A stretch of DNA of 64,000 bases. Origin: Hymenobacter psoromatis. Lineage in GTDB: Bacteria; Bacteroidota; Bacteroidia; Cytophagales; Hymenobacteraceae. This document shows, piece after piece, positions 25,882 to 34,422 of the stretch; the first letter of the stretch is position 1; every line of letters begins with the position of its first letter. The notes under the pieces are model-generated. The model made no database searches. It was not told where the DNA came from and was given only the letters and a program-made list of their open reading frames with translations. Location of the stretch: NCBI GenBank assembly GCA_001596155.1, contig CP014769.1, positions 135,991 through 199,990 on the forward strand, given 5' to 3'. The position numbers and the translations under genes are program-made.

Positions 25882-26802
25882 ATGCCCCTGACGCTCGTTG
25901 TTTTTGCCGGTTTTTACGAGGCGGCCCGCCACGCGGAGCACTACGTCGATACCCTGGGCCAGGCCCTGCCCGGCAGCAAGCTGGTGCTGCTGCACGTCAA
26001 CCGCGCTTCGCTCTTCGACCCCTACCTCATAGTGGGCGAGCGCTACCGCCAAGCCGACCTGGCCGTCGAAACCGACACCACGGCCGCCCTGCACCGGCAG
26101 GCGGCGGCGTTGCGCACGCCGGCTACCGTGGTCGTCACCACCGACCTGCTGCCCACCATCGCCCATGACTTGGCCACCCGCTACCAGCCGGCCCTGTTCG
26201 TGCTCAGTCAGCCCGACCCCGACCAACCCGCCGCCAGCGTCGTGGCCGACTGCGCCGAGCTGTTGCGGGCCGGGCAGCACGCGCTGCTGGCAGTGCCCCT
26301 CACCGCCTCGGCCGACCACGCCCCCCGCCGCATCCTGCTGGCCGCCGACCGCGAGGCTTTTGCCCTGGCCCCGGCGGCGCTGGCCCTCCGCGAGCTGCTC
26401 GCGCTGCCCGGCACCGAGCTATTCGTGGCCCACGTTTCGGGCGGGGTCGAGGACGATGCCGGCTGCGCCGCCGCCCTGCGCGCCGTGCAGGATAGCGGCC
26501 TGGTAGCGGGCCTGCCCATTCCAAAGCTAAGAGGTTATAATCAAGATGATTACGCAGAAGGCGTGCTGGATGCCGTGCGCGACACGCAGGCCGACCTGGT
26601 GGTGGTATTCGCCCGCCAGCGCAGCTACCTGGGCGAGCTGTTTCACCACAGCGTGACGGCCCGGCTGCTAGCCGATTGCCCTGTGCCGATACTGGTACTT
26701 CCCACTACGGTGGCCGCCGTACCCACCACTTTGCCGGAGGCTTCGGCTACTGTGGTCCAATCGGCCACTAGGGTGCTTCAGGGCATGAGCCCGGCCTACT
26801 AA
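25882..26802 (+). CDS. Universal stress protein, two UspA domains
   Basis: 306 residues, two UspA-like domains (about 3-145 and 150-285) and a short polar C-terminal tail. Strands LTLVVFAGF and RILLAADRE open the domains; the second ends with QRSYLGELFHHSVTARLLADCPVPILVLP, as in the USP at 4812. Third USP gene in the window and presumably co-transcribed with the one at 24995 from site 7. The region after it (26803-26899) is AT-rich and separates it from the converging PAP2 gene. Confidence 0.9.
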   Translation: MPLTLVVFAGFYEAARHAEHYVDTLGQALPGSKLVLLHVNRASLFDPYLIVGERYRQADLAVETDTTAALHRQAAALRTPATVVVTTDLLPTIAHDLATRYQPALFVLSQPDPDQPAASVVADCAELLRAGQHALLAVPLTASADHAPRRILLAADREAFALAPAALALRELLALPGTELFVAHVSGGVEDDAGCAAALRAVQDSGLVAGLPIPKLRGYNQDDYAEGVLDAVRDTQADLVVVFARQRSYLGELFHHSVTARLLADCPVPILVLPTTVAAVPTTLPEASATVVQSATRVLQGMSPAY

Positions 26803-26899
26803 GAGTTAATTTAAATAATAAAAATTATACTCTAAATTATTAATTTTCTACTATTTATTAGCGTTTATTAAGCCGTCTTATCGGTTAGCGCCGGGCGGC

Positions 26900-27868
26900 C
26901 TACAACGGCCGGGTTAGGCGCACGCCGCCGTAGGCGTAGCCGTTCATGTTCAGGCCCTGAATGGGGGTCAGGTATAAGTCTTTGCCGTGCAGCTTTTTGT
27001 AGAAGTGCAGCACGGCTACCCCCGCCGTGGCCCCTACCGCGCAGCCGATGAGCGAGTCGGTGAAGTGCTGGGGGGGTAGGGCTGCGCCGTCATACCCGGC
27101 GGCCGTGCGGTGCAGCCGGGGCACCAGCACACCCACCGAGGCCCCCACAACGTAGCCCACCAGGTTATCGGTGAGGAAGTGTTTGCCGGCCTTGATGCGG
27201 AAGTAGGCCACCACCACCGGCACGGCCGCCGCCGCGCCCCACACGTAGGGTTGCGCCCGAGAGCCGGGGTTGAAGTCGTGAAAAACCTGGGCCGCAAAAA
27301 ACGTGGCCGTCGCCGTGTGGGCCACGTGCCCGCCAAAAAACGAGTCGGCCGCCACGGCCCCGCCGCGTTTACTACCCCCCTCAGCCCCGTAGAGGTAGGG
27401 CCGGTAGCGGTACACGGTGCCCACGGTGAGTGTGAAAATGGCGGCCGTGGTGGCCATCGTTTCCAGGTAGAGGCCCGCTACCTGGCCGTAGCGGCCGTGC
27501 ACCGGCGCGTCGAAGGCCAGCAGGGCGGGCACCAGCGCCAGCGTGCCGTAACAGAGCGCGTCGCTGGTTGCCTGAGCGCGCGCGCTGTACGTGCCAGCTG
27601 AAAACCGGTCGAGAGCTGGCACATGGGCGCGGTCCAGCGCCGCTAGCTCGGCGGCCGTTGCCACGCGCTTGTGCTGCACCAGGTAGAGGCCCGTGGCGCT
27701 CAAGCCCGCCAGCCCCAGGGTAATTGGCGCGTCCACGGCAAACCGGGTCTGGTAGGGCGATGGTGCCGGCTGAGCCAGGGCCGCCTGTCCGCCACCCAGC
27801 CCCAGCACTCCGACCAGACCGAGCGCTGCCGAATGTTTCCGCAGGAAAGAGGTAATCCAGAAACTCAT
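26900..27868 (-). CDS. PAP2-family phosphatase, exported or membrane
   Basis: 322 residues. An N-terminal signal or anchor segment (HSAALGLVGVLGLGGGQAAL, cleavage likely after AQA) is followed by several hydrophobic helices. The PAP2 motifs are recognisable in modified form: YRYRPYLYG for the K-x6-RP motif, FFGGHVAHTATA for PSGH, and FRIKAGKHFLTDNLVG for SR-x5-H. Both catalytic His residues are therefore present, while the Ser of PSGH is Gly. Such enzymes remove phosphate from lipid pyrophosphates or similar membrane lipids. The frame can extend to a GTG at 27958, but that would start next to control site 8, so ATG 27868 in front of the signal segment is used. Confidence 0.8.
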   Translation of the reverse strand: MSFWITSFLRKHSAALGLVGVLGLGGGQAALAQPAPSPYQTRFAVDAPITLGLAGLSATGLYLVQHKRVATAAELAALDRAHVPALDRFSAGTYSARAQATSDALCYGTLALVPALLAFDAPVHGRYGQVAGLYLETMATTAAIFTLTVGTVYRYRPYLYGAEGGSKRGGAVAADSFFGGHVAHTATATFFAAQVFHDFNPGSRAQPYVWGAAAAVPVVVAYFRIKAGKHFLTDNLVGYVVGASVGVLVPRLHRTAAGYDGAALPPQHFTDSLIGCAVGATAGVAVLHFYKKLHGKDLYLTPIQGLNMNGYAYGGVRLTRPL

Positions 27869-27936
27869 CTGGGCGCAGGGCCTAATGGGCCGCCTGAAAA
27901 GGCCAGCAAGTACCGCCGTGAAGCTAATGCCTGCCC

Positions 27937-28001
27937 TGCTAAAAATTCTGTTTTTCACTGATTTACGTCAGGCTTCCGGCGGGGCCGCGCCGCTAGCTTT
28001 G
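27937..28001 (+). promoter_or_regulatory. Tandem FNR-like site plus -7 box (site 8)
   Basis: The proximal copy TGATTTACGTCA (27959-27970) is good. The distal copy TGCTAAAAATTC (27937-27948) is weak but sits at the usual 22-bp spacing. TAGCTTTG (27994-28001) is a perfect -7 box ending exactly 31 bp after the proximal copy. It drives the 104-aa gene and the aldehyde dehydrogenase. Confidence 0.7.
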
Positions 28002-28057
28002 AGTTGGTCAGCAGCGAGAAAATATTCTTCCCACTACCCTGCCCATCCTACTTTGCT

Positions 28058-28372
28058 ATGGAAGCGATAACCACCCTTGCGGCGCTACTGGCCCAACTCA
28101 AAAAAGAGGGCTACACCGAAGATTTCAACCTGCAAGACCGCTACCTGGCTGGCCGGCGCTCGGCCATCTGGTTGTCGCCGCACGAGTTTGCGGTGGACAA
28201 GCATTACCGCTTCGAGGGAACTTCCGACCCCGACGAGGAGGCCGTGTTGTACGCCATCTCATCGCCCACCTTCAACCTGAAAGGCACCCTGGTCAACGGC
28301 TACGGCAGCTACAGCGCCGCCGCTTCGGACGAGCTGGTGCAGGCTCTGAGGGAAAAAACAGCTGCTTACTAA
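28058..28372 (+). CDS. Small conserved Bacteroidota protein (often labelled PRPP synthetase)
   Basis: 104 residues: a helix (TLAALLAQLKKEGYTEDFNL), then beta segments with HEFAVDKHYRFEG, SDPDEEAVLYAISS, and KGTLVNGYGSYS. This matches a small family widespread in Bacteroidota that databases often call phosphoribosylpyrophosphate synthetase. It has no PRPP loop or ATP site and is far too short for that enzyme, so the label is not supported. ATG 28058 follows the predicted start of site 8 by about 50 bases; an upstream in-frame start at 28004 would overlap the start point. The aldehyde dehydrogenase follows after 42 bases. Function is unknown. Confidence 0.75.
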   Translation: MEAITTLAALLAQLKKEGYTEDFNLQDRYLAGRRSAIWLSPHEFAVDKHYRFEGTSDPDEEAVLYAISSPTFNLKGTLVNGYGSYSAAASDELVQALREKTAAY

Positions 28373-28414
28373 TCATTCAAGCACCTCATTCTTAGCACTT
28401 ATCCTACCCCCCTC

Positions 28415-29797
28415 ATGGCCATCCAAACCATTAATCCCGCCACTAACGAGGTCGTCCAATCGTTCGAGGAAATGACCGACCCGGCTATCGAGGCGGCGGT
28501 TGCCCAGGCGGCCACGGCTTTCGCGGCCTGGAAAACGACCGCCTACCCCCACCGGGCCCGGCTGCTGCGCCAAGTGGCCGCGCGGCTGCGAGCCCAAAAA
28601 TCGGTCCTAGCTCGGCTCATTACCCTGGAAATGGGCAAGCTGTTGGCCCAGGCCGAGGGCGAAATTGAGCTGAGCGCCAACATCTTTGATTACTACGCCG
28701 AGCACGGAGCCGCGTTTCTGGCCGACCAGCCCCTGCACCCCGACCACGGCACGGCCCTGGTGCGCCACAGCCCCGTGGGGGTGCTGCTGGGGGTCGAGCC
28801 CTGGAATTTCCCCTTCTACCAGGTGGCCCGCTTTGCCGCGCCCAACCTCATGATTGGCAACGTGGTGCTGGTGAAACACGCCTCCAGCGTGCCGCAGTGC
28901 GGCCTGGCTATCGAGCGCCTGCTGCGCGAGGCCGGGGCCCCGGCCGGGCTCTATACTAACCTGCTGATTTCGGGCCACCGGGCCGATACGCTGGTGACCG
29001 ACCTGCGCATCAAGGGGGTGTCGCTGACGGGCAGCGAAGCGGCCGGGGCCAGCGTGGCCGCCGCCGCCGGCCAGAGCCTGAAAAAGTCGGTACTGGAGCT
29101 GGGCGGCAGCGATGCCTTTCTTATTCTGGAAGATGCCGACATTGACCGGACCGTGGACTGGGCCGTGGTGGGGCGGATAAACAATAACGGCGAGTGCTGC
29201 GTGGCCGCCAAGCGCTTCATCGCGGTGGAGACGGTGGCCGACGAATTTCTAGCGAAATTCACGGCGAAAATGGCCGCTCTGCGCGTGGGCGACCCCCTGG
29301 ACCCGGCCACCGAGCTGGGCCCCCTCAGCAGCGAGGCCGCCGCGGCCGGGCTGGTGGAGCAAGTGCAGCGGGCCGTGCACGGCGGGGCCACGGTGGTGCT
29401 AGGCGGCCAGCGGGTGGCCCGGCCGGGCGCATTTATGGAGCCGACCATTCTCACGGACCTCACCCCGACCAATCCGGTTTTTTATGAAGAACTGTTTGGG
29501 CCGGTGGCGGCTTTTTTTCGCGTGCCCGATGAGGCCGCCGCCATTGCCCTGGCCAACGACTCGCCATTTGGCCTCGGCGGCTCGGTCTTCACGCGGGATG
29601 TGGCGCGTGGCCAGCGCGTGGCCGACCAGCTCGACACGGGCATGGTCTTCATCAACCACCCCACCTGGACGCAGGCCGACCTGCCCTTCGGCGGCACCAA
29701 GCGCTCGGGCTACGGCCGCGAACTGGCCGGGCTGGGCATCGAGGAGTTCGTCAATAAAAAGCTCATCCGCGTGAGCGCTCTTATCGACCCGTTTTAG
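28415..29797 (+). CDS. NAD(P)-dependent aldehyde dehydrogenase (succinate-semialdehyde type)
   Basis: 460 residues. It has the ALDH motifs LELGGSDAFLIL (with the general-base Glu) and NNNGECCVAAKRF (catalytic Cys), plus the PWNFPFYQVAR and FGGTKRSGYGREL blocks. Length and the EELFGPVAAFF region fit the succinate-semialdehyde dehydrogenase/YneI group. It would oxidise an aldehyde such as succinate semialdehyde to the acid with NAD(P)+. The substrate cannot be fixed from sequence; no GABA aminotransferase lies nearby. It is expected to be transcribed from site 8. Confidence 0.9.
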   Translation: MAIQTINPATNEVVQSFEEMTDPAIEAAVAQAATAFAAWKTTAYPHRARLLRQVAARLRAQKSVLARLITLEMGKLLAQAEGEIELSANIFDYYAEHGAAFLADQPLHPDHGTALVRHSPVGVLLGVEPWNFPFYQVARFAAPNLMIGNVVLVKHASSVPQCGLAIERLLREAGAPAGLYTNLLISGHRADTLVTDLRIKGVSLTGSEAAGASVAAAAGQSLKKSVLELGGSDAFLILEDADIDRTVDWAVVGRINNNGECCVAAKRFIAVETVADEFLAKFTAKMAALRVGDPLDPATELGPLSSEAAAAGLVEQVQRAVHGGATVVLGGQRVARPGAFMEPTILTDLTPTNPVFYEELFGPVAAFFRVPDEAAAIALANDSPFGLGGSVFTRDVARGQRVADQLDTGMVFINHPTWTQADLPFGGTKRSGYGRELAGLGIEEFVNKKLIRVSALIDPF

Positions 29798-29852
29798 CGC
29801 TTTTTGGTGGGGTAGAAGGGTGTTTCGTTGAAGCTTTTTGAAAATTAATACA

Positions 29853-29897
29853 GAACGTCATGCTTCGACAAGCGGACGCTAGATGAGCATGATGTTC
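29853..29897. repeat. Short family-A palindrome
   Basis: GAACGTCATGCTtcgaca... pairs with ...GAGCATGATGTTC around a short loop, and AAGCGGACGCTAGATGAGC matches the inner part of the 41781 element. It is probably an end-joined remnant of that repeat. Confidence 0.75.
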
Positions 29898-29939
29898 AAC
29901 CGAAGCTTTACCAATTTCCAAACAGTTGCGTTTTTTCGT

Positions 29940-30338
29940 ATGCGGCACCGCCTCTTATCTGAATCTCCTACCCTCGTGCTCGACTACGACGCCGTGGACG
30001 AGCTGCTGCACGCCCGCTGGGGCCCCGAGCAAACGCTGGCCTCGACCCAGGCCGGCTACGAGCAGATACTGGCCGTGCTGCCGGCCCAGCACTGCCACCG
30101 CCTGCTTGACGACCGCCGCGCCTCGCGCCTGATGTGGGATGAGCTGGCCACCTGGATGGCCACCAACTGGTACCCGCGCGCCCACGCGGCGGGCCTGCTG
30201 CACCACGCCGTGGTATTCGCCGAGGACTTTTTCGGGCACCTCGCCACCGCGCTGGTACTGGCGCGGGTAGATGGCGACGGCCAGCTCGTGGGCTTCAGTT
30301 CGGAAGCCGCGGCCCGCCAGCTGCTGCTAGCTTCGTAG
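29940..30338 (+). CDS. Hypothetical protein (STAS-like fold possible)
   Basis: 132 residues from ATG 29940. An upstream ATG at 29883 lies inside the family-A palindrome and is not trusted. The pattern is alpha/beta: SPTLVLDYD, a long helix through LLHARWGPEQTLASTQAGYE, HRLLDDRRA, and ELATWMATNWYPRAHAAGL, then HHAVVFAEDFFG. The DDRRA and late strand-helix order recall STAS/SpoIIAA-like proteins of Bacteroidota, but no family call is firm. It is followed after 23 bases by the bestrophin gene and could be co-transcribed. Confidence 0.6.
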   Translation: MRHRLLSESPTLVLDYDAVDELLHARWGPEQTLASTQAGYEQILAVLPAQHCHRLLDDRRASRLMWDELATWMATNWYPRAHAAGLLHHAVVFAEDFFGHLATALVLARVDGDGQLVGFSSEAAARQLLLAS

Positions 30339-30361
30339 GTCCGCCCTTTCCCGTACCCACT

Positions 30362-31267
30362 ATGCTGCTCAATACCAGGCTCCCGGCCGCCTACCTCTTC
30401 CGGGGCATCCGCCCCGACCTGGTGCGGGTGCTGCTAATTTCTACCTTCTTCCACCTGCTCAAGCTCTCACTTGGGCCCTTCCTGCCGCCCGTGCCGCTGC
30501 AATTACCCACCATTCTGGGGAGCCTGATTTCGCTGCTGCTGGCCTTCAAAACCAACCAATCCTACGAGCGCTGGTGGGAGGCCCGCAAGGTGTGGGGGGC
30601 CATCGTTAACGACTCGCGCACGCTGGTGCTGCAAGCCGGCGGCTTCGTGCCCGATGCCGTGCTAGCCGCCGCGCCGTGGCCGCTGCGCGCGCTGGCCCAC
30701 CGCCAGATAGCCTGGTGCTACTGCCTGGGCGAAACTCTGCGCGGCCTCGACTCCACTGCCACCCTCACCAAGTTCCTACCCCCCGACGAGCTGGCGTACA
30801 CGCATAATCAGGATAATAAGCCCCTGGCGCTGCTGGCCCTGCACACGGCGCAGCTCAAAACCCTCTACCAGGAAGGCGCGCTCAACGCCTTCCAGCAGGT
30901 GCAGCTGGATGCCACGCTGGTGCGCCTCTGCGACGCGCTAGGCCAGGCCGAGCGCCTCAAGAACACGGTGTTTCCGGCCAGCTACCGGCGGCTGGTGCAT
31001 TTTTTCATCTACCTGTTTCTATTTACGCTCTCGCTGGGGCTGGTGCAGGCCATTGGGCTGTGGGAAATTCCGGTGCTGCTGACCACCGGCTCCACCTTTT
31101 TCCTTCTGGAGCGCACCGCCCGCTACCTACAAGACCCCTTCGGCAACCAGCCCACCGACACGCCGGTCACGGCCCTGGCCCGCACCGTAGAAATCAACCT
31201 GCGGCAGTTGCTGCACGAGAGCGCCGTGCCCGCGCCGCTCGCGCCCGAAGGCTTTTATTTGCTGTGA
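30362..31267 (+). CDS. Bestrophin-family (UPF0187) anion channel-like protein
   Basis: 301 residues with the bestrophin layout: basic N-terminal helix, a membrane helix pair (RVLLISTFFHLLKLSLGPFL and PTILGSLISLLLAFKTN), and the hallmark NQSYERWWEARKVWGAIVND near 63-82. A second membrane pair follows near 215-250 (FFIYLFLFTLSLGLVQAIGL). Bacterial relatives such as KpBest form pentameric channels; selectivity varies. The last part is the cytosolic ring (DPFGNQPTDTPVTALARTVE). Complete length. Confidence 0.9.
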   Translation: MLLNTRLPAAYLFRGIRPDLVRVLLISTFFHLLKLSLGPFLPPVPLQLPTILGSLISLLLAFKTNQSYERWWEARKVWGAIVNDSRTLVLQAGGFVPDAVLAAAPWPLRALAHRQIAWCYCLGETLRGLDSTATLTKFLPPDELAYTHNQDNKPLALLALHTAQLKTLYQEGALNAFQQVQLDATLVRLCDALGQAERLKNTVFPASYRRLVHFFIYLFLFTLSLGLVQAIGLWEIPVLLTTGSTFFLLERTARYLQDPFGNQPTDTPVTALARTVEINLRQLLHESAVPAPLAPEGFYLL

Positions 31268-31477
31268 GGCGGAGGGCTTTTGATAGCTTGCCCACACCCT
31301 GTTTCCCCTACCCCCCGCCGATAGCCAGAGTCCCCGACTAACCTTCTTGTTATGTTTTTTACGATTAAGATTCTGGCTTTAAGAAATTTAAATCCATATT
31401 ACACTAACAAAGTGTAGTGCTACAGTAGTAGGGGGGGGGTAGCTTTTGAGGCTGTGGTTTTACGTGTTGCAAAGGAC

Positions 31478-32530
31478 CTACAATTCTCGCCCACCTTTTC
31501 GCGCCTTCTTCAGCCACTTGAGCGCCGCTGTCACTTTAGCGTCCTGGCTCAAGTCGGTGAAGTTGTCGCCACCCGGGATGAGTACATCGGGGAGGAGGCT
31601 AGTTTTGTAAGCGGTGCCGGTACGGTCGGCATCCTGCGAGCCCGCAATGGTGAGGTAGGACCCACCACTGATGGGGTAGCTTTGGTTGGCGGTGGTGGCC
31701 CCATAGGTAGGCTCTCCGAAGAAGCGGGTGGCAGGGCGGCCCTTGAGGCTGATGGCGACAATTTCGCCGGAGCTGGCCGTCATCCCGCTGAGCAATACGG
31801 CAATGGGCAAATCGGAGCGGCGAGCGGGACAACGGTTGGTCAGCATAGTCACCTGCATGGTATCCATGTAGAAGTTACCCTGGCGCAGGTACGACTGCTG
31901 TTCAGGCTGGCCGTTGCTATCCACGAAGCCGCCCAGATGCCCGTCGCCGAGCAGCGGGGCAATGCCGGCCAGCATGGGCACCATAGCCCCGCCATCGTTG
32001 AGACGTAGGTCGAGAATCCAGGCCCGGGCCTGGTTAGGAGGGAGGCGGCAGAGCGAATCCTGCACCACTCGGGCCGCCACGCGCATGGCCGCCAGGCTGC
32101 CCCCGGCGTTGATGCCCGGCAGTTGGATGTAGCCCACCCGGCCCGGCAGCATCTTCACCAGTACGCCAGGCTTTTTCTTCAGCGCCGCCTTCACTACCTC
32201 ATTCGCATAAGCAGGGCGGGCGGGATTATACCATTTGTAAATTTTGCCTTGGTAGGTGAGCCAGCCGTGGTCGTCTCTCAGTTGCTCGAACAGGAAAGGA
32301 TAAATGGGCAGCAGGTCCCGGACGGTAGTAGCTCCCTGGGCCTTTTGGTGTACCACTTGGCGTAGTTGGGGCCAGTTGACAGTGTTGCGTTCCAGCGAGT
32401 AGGTCTGCAATAGGGTAAGGCTCTTATCGAGAAAGCTTGCTACGGAGTCGGGCAAGGCCGCCGGAGCGGTCTGGCAGTGGGCTGATGCACTTATACCAGT
32501 CAGCAAAAGAAGTATTCCCAGTTTTTTCAT
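31478..32530 (-). CDS. Secreted S41-family (C-terminal processing-like) peptidase
   Basis: 350 residues with a clear signal peptide (KKLGILLLLTGISASAHCQ). The body matches S41 peptidases without an evident PDZ domain: VGYIQLPG strand, DLRLNDGGAMVPMLAGIAPL, and the catalytic Ser in SGMTASSGEIVA. The later GEPTYGATT turn and YKTSLLPDVLIP end also fit. Serine-lysine catalysis is known in the family; the Lys here may be the one in ISLKGRP. It is flanked by long gaps and has no control element of the regulon type, so it seems separately controlled. Codon use is somewhat less GC-rich than in its neighbours. Confidence 0.8.
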   Translation of the reverse strand: MKKLGILLLLTGISASAHCQTAPAALPDSVASFLDKSLTLLQTYSLERNTVNWPQLRQVVHQKAQGATTVRDLLPIYPFLFEQLRDDHGWLTYQGKIYKWYNPARPAYANEVVKAALKKKPGVLVKMLPGRVGYIQLPGINAGGSLAAMRVAARVVQDSLCRLPPNQARAWILDLRLNDGGAMVPMLAGIAPLLGDGHLGGFVDSNGQPEQQSYLRQGNFYMDTMQVTMLTNRCPARRSDLPIAVLLSGMTASSGEIVAISLKGRPATRFFGEPTYGATTANQSYPISGGSYLTIAGSQDADRTGTAYKTSLLPDVLIPGGDNFTDLSQDAKVTAALKWLKKARKGGREL

Positions 32531-32862
32531 GCCCCGAAGATGCTAGTTTTGAATGAAGGGTTGGCTGGGGGGAGGCAAGTGTAGTAATTCCGCGCAAGAC
32601 GCTGACGAACAGTAAAAAAGAATAGTTACTGTGCTTCGATAGGGGAATTTCCAGCCCCTGGTTCGCTTTGTAAAACAAGGCCAAGGCTTGTAACAGTAGC
32701 CTGAATTTAGTAGTCTGTATTGGAAAAGTACCACACCGGCCATTCTTAGGAAAGGAGCCGAAAAATGGCCTATTTTCAAGATTTGTCCGAGAAACCTTGT
32801 TGTGTTGAGGGAGAATTCCGCGAAACGAGTCTAACACTGTTCGCCGCTCTGCTACCCCCGCC
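32531..32862. other. Intergenic gap without supported features
   Basis: The 332 bases between the S41 gene and the phosphorylase remnant are noticeably richer in A/T than the surroundings. Frames crossing it (for example on the minus strand to 32424) have no recognisable sequence and include the remnant. I see no promoter, RNA or repeat here. Confidence 0.5.
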
Positions 32863-33089
32863 TCAGTGCTGCCAGCGAATGTGCTGGTCCTCCAGCGGCA
32901 CGGCGATGCCCTCGTAGGCGGGCAGGATGCGGGCCGTGAAATCACTGGCGGGGCGGGTGGTGGCGACCTGGGCCTGATAGGGGTAGTAGCCGTCGGCAGT
33001 GGGGGCTGCGGCTGGTTGCAGCAGGATGCGCAGGGGCATTTCGTCGGGCAGGCCCGTGTGGCGGCGGGCAGGTAATAGCTCTGCCTCTT
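32863..33089 (-). pseudogene. Remnant of a second glucan phosphorylase gene
   Basis: Read on the minus strand, the last 60 or so residues (APTADGYYPYQAQVATTRPA to the end LEDQHIRWQH) match the C-terminus of the phosphorylase at 49017 closely. Just upstream, in a different frame, SYYLPAATRA matches an earlier segment of the same protein (ESYYLPAATRYA). The intervening segment and all of the N-terminal 700+ residues are gone. A start codon is lacking (only TTG at 33108, within the control site). This is the decayed end of a paralogue with an internal deletion and frameshift. Confidence 0.85.
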
Positions 33090-33102
33090 CAAAGCGATTC
33101 CC

Positions 33103-33135
33103 TGACAATAACGGTCTTATTACCTGACGTTTGTC
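33103..33135 (-). promoter_or_regulatory. Orphan tandem FNR-like site (site 9, minus strand)
   Basis: On the minus strand TGACAAACGTCA (33135-33124) and CCGTTATTGTCA (33114-33103), 21 bp apart. No -7 box is found at the expected place; coding similarity to phosphorylase begins there instead. It is probably the old promoter of the deleted phosphorylase paralogue. Confidence 0.65.
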
Positions 33136-33213
33136 ACGCCGCCGCGCTGGCCCAACGGCTGGTCTGCCTGGGCAGCAACGAAACCAGGTAGCGGTAGCAA
33201 CTGCCCAAAAACC

Positions 33214-33278
33214 TGATAAAAATCATGTAGCCCGGCGTTATTCATCAGGGTGTTGGCAGGGGGTAGGGCCGAATTTTG
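33214..33278 (+). promoter_or_regulatory. Tandem FNR-like site plus -7 box (site 10)
   Basis: TGATAAAAATCA at 33214-33225 and CGTTATTCATCA at 33236-33247, 22 bp apart. TTG at 33253-33255 and GAATTTTG at 33271-33278 follow, with 15 bases between and a 31-bp phase to the second copy, as in site 2. It heads the hydrogenase cluster, leaving a leader of about 130 bases. Confidence 0.85.
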
Positions 33279-33414
33279 AGCGGTGCAGAAACAGGTAGGC
33301 AGGGGCCGAACAAGTTCCTCAGTTGCCTAAAGAATACGGCGGCTTTTCAACGCGCTGTCCGGCTGCTTCGGCCGGGTACTAATCGCTCTTTTCATCTTTT
33401 TCCCCACCCATCTC

Positions 33415-34395
33415 ATGGCAAACGTTTTGTGGCTTCAGGGGGGCGCGTGCAGTGGCAACACCATGTCGTTCCTCAATGCCGAAGAACCCACCGTCGTCGA
33501 ACTCGTGACGGACTTTGGTATTAATATCCTCTGGCATCCGTCGCTGGGCGTGGAGTTGGGGCATCAGGTGACGGACCTGCTGCATGATATTATTGGGGGA
33601 AAGGTGGTGCTGGATATTTTCGTGTTTGAGGGCACCGTGGTGCAGGGGCCGAACGGCACCGGTATGATGAACATCTTCGGCGAGCGGGCCATGAAGGACT
33701 GGGTGAAGGAGCTGGCCGCCGCCGCCAACTACGTGGTAGCTATTGGCGATTGCGCGACCTGGGGCGGCATTCCGGCCGTGGAGCCCAACCCGAGCGACTC
33801 AGTGGGGATGCAGTTTTTCAAGAAGCACAGGGGCGGCTACCTGGGGGCCGATTTCGTGTCGAAGGGCGGGCTGCCAGTTATCAATATTCCGGGTTGCCCG
33901 GCGCACCCCGATTGGATAACGCAGATACTGGTGGCCATTTCGACGGGCCGCATCGGCGACGTGCTGATTGACGAGTACCAGCGGCCACGCACCTTTTTCA
34001 CCGACTTTACGCAAACGGGCTGCACCAACGTGGTCAACTTCCTGCACAAGGTGGACGGCGGCTTTGGCAAGCGCGGCAACGGCTGCCTGTTTTACGAAGT
34101 GGGCTGCCGGGGGCCGATGACGCGCTCCAGCTGCAACCGCATTCTGTGGAACCGGCATTCCAGCAAAACGCGCGTCAACCACCCCTGCCTGGGCTGCACC
34201 GAGCCGGGTTTCCCGCACCACGACCTTAAGAAAGGCAGCATTTTCAAGACCATGACCTACCTGGGAATGCCCCTTGAAACGCCGACCGGGGATTCTAAAA
34301 TCGGCTACTATCTGCGGGCCGGCTTCGAGAAAACGCTAGTGGCCGCCGAGAAGGTGGCCGGCGTGGAAGAAGCTTACCACGAAGGCTCCAAGTAG
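33415..34395 (+). CDS. hupS: [NiFe]-hydrogenase small subunit (group 2a-like)
   Basis: Holds the iron-sulfur relay that takes electrons from the NiFe site. 326 residues, starting directly with VLWLQGGACSGNT and lacking a Tat signal, so the enzyme should face the cytoplasm. Cluster ligands are visible in GACSGNT, GDCATWGG, GCPAHPDW, the GCLFYEVGCRGPMTRSSCNR stretch and NHPCLGCTEPGFP. The WLQGGACSGNTMSFLNAEEP start and lack of a signal resemble group 2a uptake hydrogenases (HupS/Huc of cyanobacteria and actinobacteria). The group assignment is by eye. The large subunit follows after 27 bases. Confidence 0.93.
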   Translation: MANVLWLQGGACSGNTMSFLNAEEPTVVELVTDFGINILWHPSLGVELGHQVTDLLHDIIGGKVVLDIFVFEGTVVQGPNGTGMMNIFGERAMKDWVKELAAAANYVVAIGDCATWGGIPAVEPNPSDSVGMQFFKKHRGGYLGADFVSKGGLPVINIPGCPAHPDWITQILVAISTGRIGDVLIDEYQRPRTFFTDFTQTGCTNVVNFLHKVDGGFGKRGNGCLFYEVGCRGPMTRSSCNRILWNRHSSKTRVNHPCLGCTEPGFPHHDLKKGSIFKTMTYLGMPLETPTGDSKIGYYLRAGFEKTLVAAEKVAGVEEAYHEGSK

Positions 34396-34422
34396 CTCAC
34401 CCTCATCCTATTCCTACCCAAC

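Noticed and set aside
32424..33092. 222-codon minus-strand frame across the phosphorylase remnant and the S41 gene start
   Set aside because: Starts at TTG, changes character several times and includes both remnant sequence and antisense S41 coding DNA. It is an accident of the decayed region.
33415..34395. Small subunit as a group 1 periplasmic or group 1h type
   Set aside because: No twin-arginine signal, and the opening WLQGGACSGNT plus NHPCLGCTEPGFP differ from the remembered group 1h pattern. The group remains to be confirmed by a proper classification.
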